DNA of 33,185 bases from an uncultured Synechococcaceae cyanobacterium (GCA_902537275.1 CACBAW010000007.1:1-33185), one strand, 5' to 3'. Counted from the first letter of the stretch, positions 1-9,560 are shown. Translations and numbers: made by a program. The notes: generated by a model from the letters alone, not told the origin.

Positions 1-455
1 ATATCATGCGATTTTTGTCTAAATTATTCCCAAAAAAATTTATGTTATCAAGTTATGAAAGTTTAAATTCTTTTGATCAACTTTTTAAAACAAAAGTCAT
101 TCTAACTTCAACCTATTTAGGAATTGCTTCTTGGTTAGCAGAATCTCTGGGATTTTGGATCTTATTGAGGGGTCTAAACTTAAATCAAATATCTTTTGGA
201 CATGCGGCCGTCGCACATTTAGGAGCTGGTTTATTGGGAGTTTTTTCATTCCTCCCTGGAGGTATTGGAGCCACTGAAATTGGAACTACAGCAATTTTAA
301 CCGTTCAAAATGTGCCATTAAAGTTAGCTATAACTTCGACCATATTAATTAGAATTATGACTCTTTGGTTTTCTGTATTTATAGGGATATTGGCATTGAT
401 ATTCACTAATATTAAAAAAGATAATTTTGTGGATAATTCATATTCTAATAATTAG
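1..455 (+). CDS. C-terminal part of a YbhN/UPF0104 (LPG synthase TM-type) integral membrane protein, probably truncated by window start
   Basis: ORF 6..455, frame open to the window edge; hydrophobic helices and an FLPGGIGATEIGTTAIL motif typical of the UPF0104/AglD-like family; too short for the family. Confidence 0.65.
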   Translation, partial: IMRFLSKLFPKKFMLSSYESLNSFDQLFKTKVILTSTYLGIASWLAESLGFWILLRGLNLNQISFGHAAVAHLGAGLLGVFSFLPGGIGATEIGTTAILTVQNVPLKLAITSTILIRIMTLWFSVFIGILALIFTNIKKDNFVDNSYSNN

Positions 456-501
456 ACGATCTTCTATTAATTTTGTTTCTTATATATTTTTAATTAAACT
501 C

Positions 502-944
502 TTAATTATTACTTTTGACTGAGGCTAGAACATAGGCATTTGGATAATTGAAGCCTTTTCTATCTGAAATTTTAAAATTATTTTCTTCATTTATTGTGAA
601 ATTTCTTCAAGCATCTTTAAAATGTGCTTAGTCAAAATAGTATTGCTTTTAATCTGTATCCCAAGCAGCAATGTAATTTGGATTATCATCTCTTACATAT
701 TTATAGAATAAATCCCTATCTCTAGCTTTTTATTTTTTGTGACAGAGTTATAAACATCTATACTTTGTCCATTTGATGCTAATGATAAACCAGCCACCTC
801 AAAAATTATAGAATCATTTTTTTTTGTATTATGGTTGATCCAATGCGACGTAGAATAAATTAATTTATGAATTACATTCAAATAAGCGAAATAATCATTC
901 AAAATTAAAAAATAGATGATAAGTTTTAAGAAGAAATTATGCAA
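502..944 (-). pseudogene. Degraded gene remnant, C-terminal lumenal region of a membrane protein (possibly a GT39/PMT-like glycosyltransferase)
   Basis: ORF 693..944(-) gives hydrophobic helix then NDSIIFEVAGLSLASNGQSIDVYNSVTKNK; a +1 frame continues RDRDLFYKYVRDDNPNYIAAWDTD, then stop TAA (651-649), KQYYFD stop AHFKDA stop RNFTINEENNFKISDRKGFNYPNAYVLASVKSNN stop (504-502). One frameshift plus three in-frame stops in otherwise protein-like sequence. Confidence 0.6.
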
Positions 945-1029
945 ATAAAAGAAAATATTTTTTCCATAGAAAAATAGCTGAAACTATTGCTTCGGTTTAG
1001 ATATTTGAATTTTTCGATAAAGAATTACA

Positions 1030-1923
1030 TCAAAAATCTAATTTATCATATTCCAATATTTCTTTTTCAATATCTATAGGTATTAATTTACGATTTATAT
1101 AATACTTTTTATAAGGAAAAATTCTATCAAATTTATGTTGAAAAAACTCCCTTAAAAGAAACTGACTTAATATTCTATTTTTAATTTTGAAAATTATATT
1201 ATTAGAAGGATTAATGAATTTTTTAATAAATGCTTGACTTTTATTAACATCAAAGAATTTATTCAAAAATAAAATTAAATTAATACCAAATTTTGAAATA
1301 GATTTATTATAGTATTTGTTAGTGTTATTCTTTAGGTTTTGTAAGTACTCATCATCTAAATTAAAAATATTTTTTAAAAAGTCTAAATTTTTAAAATTCT
1401 CGTATTTTACAACTACAACTTTTTTAAAATAACTTTTATATAAAGAAATTAATTTTGAATAATTAAAATTGTGTAGATTATATCTGTTATTTATTCTAGT
1501 ATTCATTTCTTTATCATCAATATAGAAAAAGTTTTCAGGTTTTACTATATTCATTGCATGAATTGACTGACAATAAATAGAATTTAATAAATCATAAGGA
1601 TTTCTTATAATAATTAAAATTACAGTATCATTTGAAAAATTATCTCTAATGTGTTCAAAGTTTTCCTCTATTCTAGAAAATTCCCAAACCTTCGAAAATA
1701 AACTCTCATTTGATATTATAAAATTATTTGGCAATAAATTTTCAATATTTTTAAAATTTTCAAATACAGAATATTTAATTTCTTTTTTCTTGATATTAAA
1801 AAAATCATTTTTAAATATGTTTATATAATTTGTATTAATTTTTTTTTCTAATTTAGGAAAAATTTCTCTTTGTAAAAATGTAGAACCACATTTACCAAGT
1901 CCAATATGTAACAATTTAGTCAT
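1030..1923 (-). CDS. Sulfotransferase-family (PAPS-dependent-like) protein
   Basis: 297 aa; N-terminal P-loop-like LLHIGLGKCGSTFLQ resembling the 5'-phosphosulfate-binding loop, and VILIIIRNPYDLLNSIYCQ resembling the 3'-phosphate-binding motif. Confidence 0.7.
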   Translation of the reverse strand: MTKLLHIGLGKCGSTFLQREIFPKLEKKINTNYINIFKNDFFNIKKKEIKYSVFENFKNIENLLPNNFIISNESLFSKVWEFSRIEENFEHIRDNFSNDTVILIIIRNPYDLLNSIYCQSIHAMNIVKPENFFYIDDKEMNTRINNRYNLHNFNYSKLISLYKSYFKKVVVVKYENFKNLDFLKNIFNLDDEYLQNLKNNTNKYYNKSISKFGINLILFLNKFFDVNKSQAFIKKFINPSNNIIFKIKNRILSQFLLREFFQHKFDRIFPYKKYYINRKLIPIDIEKEILEYDKLDF

Positions 1924-2009
1924 TTAATATATTTTACTTGTAAAAATAATGATGTAAATTTTAATCAAAAAAAATTATGCAAGTCCAATTCATCAGCAAT
2001 AGAATTTGC

Positions 2010-2277
2010 TAACTATTTTTGATTTTAGCCTCTCTTTTTTATGACAAGAAGAACACAAAACATAATCCAAAGTATTTGGATATTTTTTATGTAAAAACTT
2101 ATCCCAATTAGACAGAGGAACTTACAATCAAAACATATAAGTTTGATTTCTGTATATTTGTTTGAATATTTTGTAACAATATAATTTAAAGAAAAAAAGC
2201 TTATTTTTAATCTTAATTTTTAGATAAGAATTAAAATCTAAAAGAGTTAATATTAATATTTCCAAAGTAATGCATGA
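2010..2277 (-). pseudogene. Possible degraded small protein with a CxxC...CxxC zinc-ribbon-like motif
   Basis: Minus-strand reading KLRLKISFFSLNYIVTKYSNKYTEIKLICFDCK, then a frame change, VPLSNWDKFLHKKYPNTLDYVLCSSCHKKERLKSKI; surrounded by stops. No intact ORF. Confidence 0.35.
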
Positions 2278-2279
2278 TA

Positions 2280-2541
2280 TTTTTATTTGGATGATTGCTT
2301 TTTGGGAATTTATAAATATTGAATTAATAATATCCTTATCTCTAATATCTCCCTTTATGAAAATTAGGCTTTTTTCATTTGGCTTTTAATAAAGCCGCCT
2401 GCTCTAAAATTTTATGTATTACTTTGGAGAACTATTTATGTTTGAACGAATGATAATAATTCAGAAGCCTTTTTTTTTAAGAACTAAAGAAGTATTACTC
2501 CCAATTAATCCATAACCTCCTGAAACAAGAATTATTTTCAA
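2280..2541 (-). pseudogene. galE-like (UDP-glucose 4-epimerase family) N-terminal remnant
   Basis: Minus strand from a TTG at 2541: (M)KIILVSGGYGLIGSNTSLVLKKKGF*IIIIRSNINSSPK*... ; the alternative frame gives VIHKILEQAALLKAK; back in first frame SLIFIKGDIRDKDIINSIF. Matches the GalE order GGxGxIGS, NSS, GDIRD, with stops and two frame changes. Confidence 0.75.
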
Positions 2542-2705
2542 AAAGATTCTTGATTTATAATTTGATCAATATATTAATTATATTTTGATCACTTTTTAGA
2601 TTTAAAGAAGAGAACCTATATTAAAATAAATTTTAATTTAAATTCAATAACTTACTAAATAAGGGTATTAAATATAAAATATTTTTATGAAAACTTATTA
2701 ATAAA

Positions 2706-3794
2706 TTGAAATCTCGTAAGAAAGCACTTATTACAGGTATAACAGGACAAGATGGTAGTTATCTTGCAGAATTTTTATTAAAAAAAAATTATGAAGTTCA
2801 TGGTTTAAAGAGAAGATCAAGTAGTTTTAATACAGCAAGAATAGATCACTTATATCAAGACCCACATATTAATGATCAAAATTTTGTTTTGCATTATGGC
2901 GATCTTACCGATAGTACAAATATAGTAAGAATAATTCAAAAAATACTACCAGATGAAATTTATAATTTAGGTGCTCAAAGTCATGTTGCAGTTAGTTTTG
3001 AAAGTCCAGAATATACAGCAAATGCAGATGCCTTAGGTGCATTAAGAATTCTTGAAGCGATAAAGATTCTTAACTTGGTTGATAAAACAAAGTTTTATCA
3101 GGCAAGCACTAGTGAACTTTATGGGCTTGTTCAAGAAACACCACAAACTGAAAAAACTCCTTTCTATCCAAGAAGTCCCTATGCAGTAGCCAAATTGTAT
3201 GCTTTTTGGATCGCTGTTAATTACAGAGAGGCATATGGCATATATGCATGTAATGGAATTCTATTTAATCATGAAAGTTCTAGGAGAGGAGAGACTTTCA
3301 TTACAAGAAAAATATCAAGAGGTTTGTCGAGAATCCACTTGGGTTTAGATTCTTGTCTTTTTGTAGGTAATCTTGATGCTCAAAGAGATTGGGGTCATGC
3401 AGAGGATTATGTTGAAATGCAATGGCTAATGCTTCAACAGGAAAATCCTGAGGATTTCGTTATTGCTACGGGAAGGATGGAAAGTGTAAGAAAATTTATT
3501 GAACTCAGTGCTAAACACCTAGGATGGGTTAATCAGAAAGGTGATTCAATTATTTGGGAAGGAAATAGTATTAATGAAATAGGTAAAAGGGCAGATACTA
3601 ATGAAGTAGTTATTAAAGTCGACTCTCGTTATTTCAGACCAACCGAAGTGATGGAATTGAAAGGCGATGCTAAAAAGGCTAAAGATAAACTGGGTTGGGA
3701 GCCAAAGATATCTCTTGAAGAAATGATAAAAGAAATGATTGATTTTGATCTTAAAGAAAGCGAATTTGAAAAGTTAAAGATTAAACATTTATAG
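2706..3794 (+). CDS. gmd: GDP-mannose 4,6-dehydratase
   Basis: 362 aa, TTG start; [93 protein letters not shown]. Confidence 0.97.
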   Translation: MKSRKKALITGITGQDGSYLAEFLLKKNYEVHGLKRRSSSFNTARIDHLYQDPHINDQNFVLHYGDLTDSTNIVRIIQKILPDEIYNLGAQSHVAVSFESPEYTANADALGALRILEAIKILNLVDKTKFYQASTSELYGLVQETPQTEKTPFYPRSPYAVAKLYAFWIAVNYREAYGIYACNGILFNHESSRRGETFITRKISRGLSRIHLGLDSCLFVGNLDAQRDWGHAEDYVEMQWLMLQQENPEDFVIATGRMESVRKFIELSAKHLGWVNQKGDSIIWEGNSINEIGKRADTNEVVIKVDSRYFRPTEVMELKGDAKKAKDKLGWEPKISLEEMIKEMIDFDLKESEFEKLKIKHL

Positions 3795-3821
3795 TATAAA
3801 GACTCTAAAACTTTTTCAAAA

Positions 3822-4847
3822 GTGAATAAAAATAAATTAATTTTAAAATCTGACAAAATATTTATTGCTGGCGCAACAGGAATGGCAGGAAGTGCATTAA
3901 AAAAAATTTTTTTAAGACATGATTATGGAAATAAAGAATTTGATGGAGAAATTTTAACTCCTACAAGAAAAGAATTAAATTATTTAAATAGTGAAATGGT
4001 GAAAAATTGGTTTGAAATTAATAGGCCCAATGTTGTCATTATAGCCGCTGCAAAAGTTGGAGGTATTTACGCTAATCAAACCTACCCTAAAGATTTTCTA
4101 TTAGATAATATTAAAATTCAAAACAACATAATCGAAAATGCGTGGGTTTATGGAGCAAAAAGACTTTTATTTTTAGGAAGTAGCTGTATTTATCCAAAAT
4201 TTTCAGTTCAACCAATAGATGAAGAATCTTTGCTTTCTGGATATCTTGAAAAAACAAATGAAGCATATGCTTTGGCAAAAATAAACGGAATTAAATTATG
4301 TGAGTATTTAAGAAGGCAATATGATTTTGATTGTATTTCTCTAATGCCAACAAATCTTTATGGCCCGAATGATAATTATCATGCTTTAAATAGTCATGTT
4401 ATTCCTTCATTAATAAGAAAATTTTCTCAAGCAATAATGAATAATGAGGAAAATGTTACTTGTTGGGGCGACGGTTCACCACTTAGAGAATTTTTACATG
4501 TGGATGATTTAGCTGAAGCATGCTTATTTATTTTAGAAAATTGGAATCCTGATTATGATACATCTCCTAAAAAGAAAAATGGGGAAACTTTGACATGGCT
4601 TAATGTAGGACATAAAGAAGAATTATCTATTAAAGATTTAGCTGAAAAAATTTCTTTATATTCAGGATTCAAAGGAAAAATAATTTGGGACAAAACTAAA
4701 CCTAATGGTACTCCAAGGAAAAAATTAAATATTTCAAGGATCACAAGTCTTGGTTGGGAGCCAAAGATAAATCTAAAGGAAGGTCTAATTGAGACTTTAA
4801 AATCATATAAATTTGAATATGAAAAAGGAGAATTAAGGTCTATTTAA
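3822..4847 (+). CDS. fcl: GDP-L-fucose synthase
   Basis: 341 aa, GTG start; FIAGATGMAGSALKK, KVGGIYANQTYPKDFLLDNIKIQNNIIENA, FLGSSCIYPKFSVQPIDEESLLSGYLEKTNEAYALAKINGIKLCEYLRRQY. Directly downstream of gmd. Confidence 0.97.
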   Translation: MNKNKLILKSDKIFIAGATGMAGSALKKIFLRHDYGNKEFDGEILTPTRKELNYLNSEMVKNWFEINRPNVVIIAAAKVGGIYANQTYPKDFLLDNIKIQNNIIENAWVYGAKRLLFLGSSCIYPKFSVQPIDEESLLSGYLEKTNEAYALAKINGIKLCEYLRRQYDFDCISLMPTNLYGPNDNYHALNSHVIPSLIRKFSQAIMNNEENVTCWGDGSPLREFLHVDDLAEACLFILENWNPDYDTSPKKKNGETLTWLNVGHKEELSIKDLAEKISLYSGFKGKIIWDKTKPNGTPRKKLNISRITSLGWEPKINLKEGLIETLKSYKFEYEKGELRSI

Positions 4848-5875
4848 TAATAGTTTTTGAACCAATTTACAAAATCATGAATCCCTTCTTCGATTAATAC
4901 CTTTGGCGAGAAATTTATCCATTCATCTAAAAGAGTTGTATCAGCATAAGTTGCAATTACATCACCTGGTTGCATAGGCATAAAATTCTTTCTAGCTTTA
5001 ATACCTAGTTCACCCTCCAGGATTTCGATGAATTTTATTAAAGATGTTGGTTTGTTATTCCCCACATTAAAGACTCTATGAGGAGCAAAAGATATAGAAT
5101 TTTTTGGATTGTGATAATCAAAATCTTCTACTCTGGTGGGAATTTTAAAACTACATTTATAAATGGCATCAACAATATCAGAAATGTAAGTAAAGTCCCT
5201 TAACATATCACCATTATTAAAAACATTTATCGCCTCCCCTTTTAACATCGCTTTTGTAAAAATCATAGGAGCCATATCTGGCCTGCCCCAAGGTCCATAA
5301 ACTGTAAAAAATCTTAATCCAGTACATGGAATTTCAAATAAATGACTATACGTATGAGCCATGAGTTCATTAGATTTTTTAGTTGCAGCATATAAACTAA
5401 CAGGGTGATCAACGCGATGATTTTCTGAATAGGGAATATTTCGGTTTCCTCCATAAACAGAACTACTTGATGCATAAACTAAATGATGTATCTTATATTG
5501 TCTGCAGCACTCAAGAATATTACTAAAACCAACTATATTGCTTTGTATGTAACTTGATGGATTTTTTATGGAATATCTTACACCTGCTTGGGCAGCAAGA
5601 TTTACAACTATCTTAGGATTTTTTTTATTAAAAATTTCTTCAAGAGATTTTTTATCATCAATAGAATAATTATAAAATTTAAATTTTCCATATTTACAAT
5701 CTCTTTCAGCATTTATAAAAATTAAACGGTCTTCTTTAAGTTTTGTATCGTAGTAATCATTCATATTATCGATACCTATAACGTCATTTCCAAACTCAAG
5801 AAACTTTTTGGCTACGAAGGAGCCAATAAAACCCGCGACCCCAGTAATTAATATTGGACTCTCAGAATAAATCAT
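4844..5875 (-). CDS. UDP-glucuronate 4-epimerase-like NAD-dependent epimerase
   Basis: 343 aa; ILITGVAGFIGSFVAKKFLEFGNDVIGIDNMNDYYDTKLKEDRL, LAAQAGVRYSIKNPSSYIQSNIVGFSNILE, RFFTVYGPWGRPDMAPMIFTKAMLKGEAINVFNNGDMLRDFTYI. Confidence 0.88.
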   Translation of the reverse strand: MIYSESPILITGVAGFIGSFVAKKFLEFGNDVIGIDNMNDYYDTKLKEDRLIFINAERDCKYGKFKFYNYSIDDKKSLEEIFNKKNPKIVVNLAAQAGVRYSIKNPSSYIQSNIVGFSNILECCRQYKIHHLVYASSSSVYGGNRNIPYSENHRVDHPVSLYAATKKSNELMAHTYSHLFEIPCTGLRFFTVYGPWGRPDMAPMIFTKAMLKGEAINVFNNGDMLRDFTYISDIVDAIYKCSFKIPTRVEDFDYHNPKNSISFAPHRVFNVGNNKPTSLIKFIEILEGELGIKARKNFMPMQPGDVIATYADTTLLDEWINFSPKVLIEEGIHDFVNWFKNYY

Positions 5876-6006
5876 AATTATTTATCGAATATAGAATGTT
5901 ATGATGAATTACGGATTGATTTTTTGTCCTCTTCATAACTATTTAATATAGTTTAAACTTTAGACTAATATTCCTTGAAATAAGAAATTATTTACTAAAT
6001 TTATAA

Positions 6007-7821
6007 ATGAACCTAAAGGCTAAAATAAATAAAATTAACTTTAAAAAAAATATTATATTTGATTTATTCAGTTATATTCCTAATAAAAGAAAGGTAACCC
6101 TATTTTTACTTCTATTTTTGATGTTGTGTAATGGATTAAGTGAATTATTTAATATAAGAATGTTTCAAGAATTTTTGTTGGTTATATCAAATAAAAATAA
6201 TCTTGAAAACAATTTCTTATTAAATAATTTATTAAATGAATTCAATATAAATTCTGAAAAAAATTTATTATTATTTACTGGTTTTTTTTATATATTTTCT
6301 TTAATAATATCAACTTTTCTAAAAACTTATATTATTTATTTAACTGCCAAAATTTCATCCTTAATAGCCAAAGACTTTAGTTATTTAGCAATAAAAAATT
6401 ATTTATACCAAAATTACGAGTACCATATAACTGAAAATAGTAATAAGATAATTTCAATAATAAATGTGCAAGTAGAATACGCTAAAAGTTACGTTCTGAA
6501 TTTAATAGAATTTATTTTCCAAGCAATTACTATATCTTTTCTTATAGTTTTCTTGATTAGATTCAATTTTAACTTGGCATTTACTTTTTCTTCTTTAATT
6601 TTAATTACATATTTCACAATTTCCTTAGTCCTAGACAAAAGAATAAAAAACAATGGCAAAATAATTTCAAAAAGTATTAAAGCAAAAAATAAAAGTCTTT
6701 TAGAGTCAATAGGACATATTAAGGAATTAATTTTAACTCAAAATCAAAATCTATATCTTTCAAGATTCATGAAATTTGAAACAAAATTTAGATTAAAAAA
6801 TGCTGAAAATATTTTTCTTCCAAGATTGCCAAGATATTTTGTTGAGTCAATTGCCTTAACAATTTTTATTTCCATAAGTTTAGCCAATGCTCTTAATAAC
6901 AATTCATTTTTAACAAACTTTATTGCAATTTTGGGTACATTTGCTTTAGCTTCTCAGAAATTATTATCTTCAGTTCAAGCCTCTTTTGCTAATTGGTCAA
7001 GTATGTTAGGTTCAAATGAATCATTAAAAAATGTTCTAGAGTTATTAAAATTAGATAAAAAAGAATATGAGAATAAATATTCAAATGATAAGAAAAGATC
7101 AATATTTAATTTTAAAAATTCAATAACTTTTTCTTCAGTCTCATATAAATATAATCAAAACTCCTTTTATAGTATAAAGGATATTAATTTAACAATAGTT
7201 AAAGGAGAAAAGATAGGAATAATTGGAAAAACAGGTTCTGGAAAAACTACGTTTTTAAATTTATTAATTAGTCTTCTAACTCCTACTTCTGGAAAAATTA
7301 TTATTGATAAAAAAGACCTAAGGAGCAAAAATAATATATATAAATATAGAAGTTTAGTTTCATATGTACCTCAAAATATTTACTTGTCTGACAATACCAT
7401 AAAAAATAATATCGCTTTTGGTATTCAAGAAAATCAGATTGATCAAAATAAATTGGAAAAAGTTATAAAAATTTCTCAATTAAAAAATTGGATTGATAGT
7501 CTTCCTTTGAAAGAAAATACATACGTTGGAGAGAATGGATTAAGTATTAGTGGTGGACAAAGACAAAGATTAGCTATTGCAAGATCAATATACTCTAAAA
7601 GTCAAATTCTCATTCTTGATGAAGCTACTAGTGCAATGGACCAAAAAACTGAAGAAATTATTCTCAATTCTTTAGATAAAATAGATAAAAATATAACTTT
7701 GATTATGGTAGCTCATAGGTTAAATACTTTAGTTAATTGTGATAGAGTAATTGAACTTGAAAATGGCTTAATAAAAGATATTTATAATAAGAATGAATTC
7801 TTAAAAAAACTTATTAATTAA
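6007..7821 (+). CDS. ABC transporter, fused permease/ATP-binding (MsbA/PglK-type half transporter)
   Basis: 604 aa; N-terminal TM domain; Walker A IGIIGKTGSGKTTF, signature LSISGGQRQRLAIARSI, Walker B ILILDEATSAMD, H-loop VAHRL. Confidence 0.92.
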   Translation: MNLKAKINKINFKKNIIFDLFSYIPNKRKVTLFLLLFLMLCNGLSELFNIRMFQEFLLVISNKNNLENNFLLNNLLNEFNINSEKNLLLFTGFFYIFSLIISTFLKTYIIYLTAKISSLIAKDFSYLAIKNYLYQNYEYHITENSNKIISIINVQVEYAKSYVLNLIEFIFQAITISFLIVFLIRFNFNLAFTFSSLILITYFTISLVLDKRIKNNGKIISKSIKAKNKSLLESIGHIKELILTQNQNLYLSRFMKFETKFRLKNAENIFLPRLPRYFVESIALTIFISISLANALNNNSFLTNFIAILGTFALASQKLLSSVQASFANWSSMLGSNESLKNVLELLKLDKKEYENKYSNDKKRSIFNFKNSITFSSVSYKYNQNSFYSIKDINLTIVKGEKIGIIGKTGSGKTTFLNLLISLLTPTSGKIIIDKKDLRSKNNIYKYRSLVSYVPQNIYLSDNTIKNNIAFGIQENQIDQNKLEKVIKISQLKNWIDSLPLKENTYVGENGLSISGGQRQRLAIARSIYSKSQILILDEATSAMDQKTEEIILNSLDKIDKNITLIMVAHRLNTLVNCDRVIELENGLIKDIYNKNEFLKKLIN

Positions 7822-7840
7822 AACTAAGATTTATTTGCAA

Positions 7841-8554
7841 ATGCCTGAATTAAATTCTATTTGTATGATACCAGCAAGAATTGGATCACAAAGATTTAAA
7901 AAGAAAAACTTGGCAATTATAGGAAATAAATCAATTTTAGAAATGGGAATTGATAGAGCACTAGAAGCAAATATTTTCAGTAAAGTGGTTGTTAATGGAG
8001 ATGATGAAGTATTTGAAGAGATTGCAAAAAAAAAAGGTGTAGAATTTTTTAAGAGAGATAAGTATCTTGGATCAAGTGATACAAAATCAGATGATGTAGT
8101 TTATGATTTTATAATTAAAAATAGTTGTAAAAATATAATTTGGTTTAATGCCATAGCTCCTTTACAAACTTTAGAGGATATTAGAGGTTTCAGTAATGAT
8201 TTATTTAAAAAAAATATCGATGCTCTCTTTGCGACGAAAAAAGAATACTTGCAAGCTATTTACCATGATTTACCTTTGAATTTTTCAGAACATGAAAAAT
8301 TTCCTAAAACTCAGGATCTTAATCCTGTAGAACTATTTGTCCCATCTTTAATGGGTTGGAAGTCAAAAGTATTTATTAATCAATATAAAAAAAAGAAACA
8401 TGCATTTTTTTGCGGAAATATAAGCTACTTCCCAGTCTCAAATCTTTCCTCATTAGTGATAAAAAATGAAGACGATTTCCGCCTTATTCGATCTGTAGTT
8501 GAGGGCATTTCATCATATGATAAGAATATAAATTACTATAAATATTCAAAATGA
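7841..8554 (+). CDS. Acylneuraminate/CMP-sugar cytidylyltransferase-family protein (NeuA-like)
   Basis: ORF 7835..8554 (TTG 7835 or ATG 7841); MIPARIGSQRFKKKNLAIIGNKSILEMGIDRALEA, KVVVNGDDEVFEEIAKKKGVEFFKRDKYLGSSDTKSDDVVYDFI. Confidence 0.82.
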   Translation: MPELNSICMIPARIGSQRFKKKNLAIIGNKSILEMGIDRALEANIFSKVVVNGDDEVFEEIAKKKGVEFFKRDKYLGSSDTKSDDVVYDFIIKNSCKNIIWFNAIAPLQTLEDIRGFSNDLFKKNIDALFATKKEYLQAIYHDLPLNFSEHEKFPKTQDLNPVELFVPSLMGWKSKVFINQYKKKKHAFFCGNISYFPVSNLSSLVIKNEDDFRLIRSVVEGISSYDKNINYYKYSK

Positions 8555-9555
8555 TTTACATTGATTTTGAAACATTAAAAATCAAAACTAAGGAATTACT
8601 TTTAAAAAATGGTGCAAATCAATTTTCTGCTGAATCAGTAGCTATAGGTTTATCTGAAACTTCATTAAGGGGAGTTGACTCACATGGTATAAGACTTCTA
8701 CCTCATTATATTAATGCTCTTAAAAATGGTCGAATTAATGGTAATCCCAAATTCAAAGTTATAAATACTTTTCCTTCATTTATAGGCCTAGATGGAGATA
8801 ATGGTTTTGGTCATGCTTGTGGATTTAAAAGTGTTGATTTAGGAATGGAGTTGGCCAACAAATATGGAATTGGTGCAATTTCAGTTTTTAATTCAAGTCA
8901 TCCGGGAGCAATGGCTTCTTTTTCACTAAAGGCTGCTCGCAACAATCTTTGCTGTTTTGGTTTTACTCATGCTGACTCATTAATTCAAAGTTTTAATTCA
9001 AAAAATACTTTTTTTGGAACTAATCCAATTTGTTTTGCAGCTCCAAGGGCTAATGAGGAACCTTTTTGTGTTGATATGGCTCCTACTTACGCGCCCTGGA
9101 ACAAGATCTTAGACTATAAAGAAAAGGGATTAAGCTTAGAAAATAATATTGCAATAGATATCAATGGAGATAATACATGCAACCCTAATGAAGCCAAAGC
9201 ACTTTTACCTATAGCAGGATACAAAGGTTATGCATTGGCTGCATTAGTAGAAGTATTATGCGCTACTTTAAGTGGAATGAATTTTGGCCCTCATATTCCA
9301 TCTATGTACGGCTCATCGATTAGAGAATCAAGAAAACTAGGACAATTTTATATTTTGATGAGACCTGATGTTAATGTTGATTATGAGGAATTTACTAAAG
9401 CTCTTAATTTAATGTCAGAAGAGATTAGAGGTCAGGAATCAAAAAATGATAATCCTGTTTTAGTACCTAATGATCCTCAGATTGTTGAGTCAAAGAAAAG
9501 AGCTCAATATGGAATACCTATAAGCAAAGAAATTAACGAATTAATAGCAAATTAA
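8551..9555 (+). CDS. Ldh_2-family (malate/L-lactate/YiaK-like) NAD(P)-dependent dehydrogenase
   Basis: 334 aa; SETSLRGVDSHGIRLLPHYINALKNGRINGNP, FNSSHPGAMASFSLKAA, GTNPICFAAPR, LLPIAGYKGYALAALVEVLCATLSG; ATGA overlap with the upstream gene. Confidence 0.88.
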   Translation: MIYIDFETLKIKTKELLLKNGANQFSAESVAIGLSETSLRGVDSHGIRLLPHYINALKNGRINGNPKFKVINTFPSFIGLDGDNGFGHACGFKSVDLGMELANKYGIGAISVFNSSHPGAMASFSLKAARNNLCCFGFTHADSLIQSFNSKNTFFGTNPICFAAPRANEEPFCVDMAPTYAPWNKILDYKEKGLSLENNIAIDINGDNTCNPNEAKALLPIAGYKGYALAALVEVLCATLSGMNFGPHIPSMYGSSIRESRKLGQFYILMRPDVNVDYEEFTKALNLMSEEIRGQESKNDNPVLVPNDPQIVESKKRAQYGIPISKEINELIAN

Positions 9556-9560
9556 AATTT

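Noticed and set aside
693-944. 83-aa minus ORF as a standalone small gene
   Set aside because: Its sequence continues sensibly into another frame with further stops, so it is better explained as part of a pseudogene (502..944).
3629-3856. Minus-strand ORF (75 aa) overlapping the gmd 3' end and fcl start
   Set aside because: Antisense to well-supported genes, low-complexity hydrophobic/serine composition, no recognisable motif. The same applies to the antisense ORFs at 4553-4744, 9668-9868, 14244-14483(+), 18273-18464, 18775-18963, 24003-24188, 26082-26276, 26520-26741, 28497-28730(+), 29022-29219, 29735-29953 and 30483-30671(+).
5876-6006. Possible divergent promoters (TATAGT/TAATAT-like boxes)
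   Set aside because: AT content is too high to distinguish real -10 elements by eye; no shared motif seen among the four divergent gaps.
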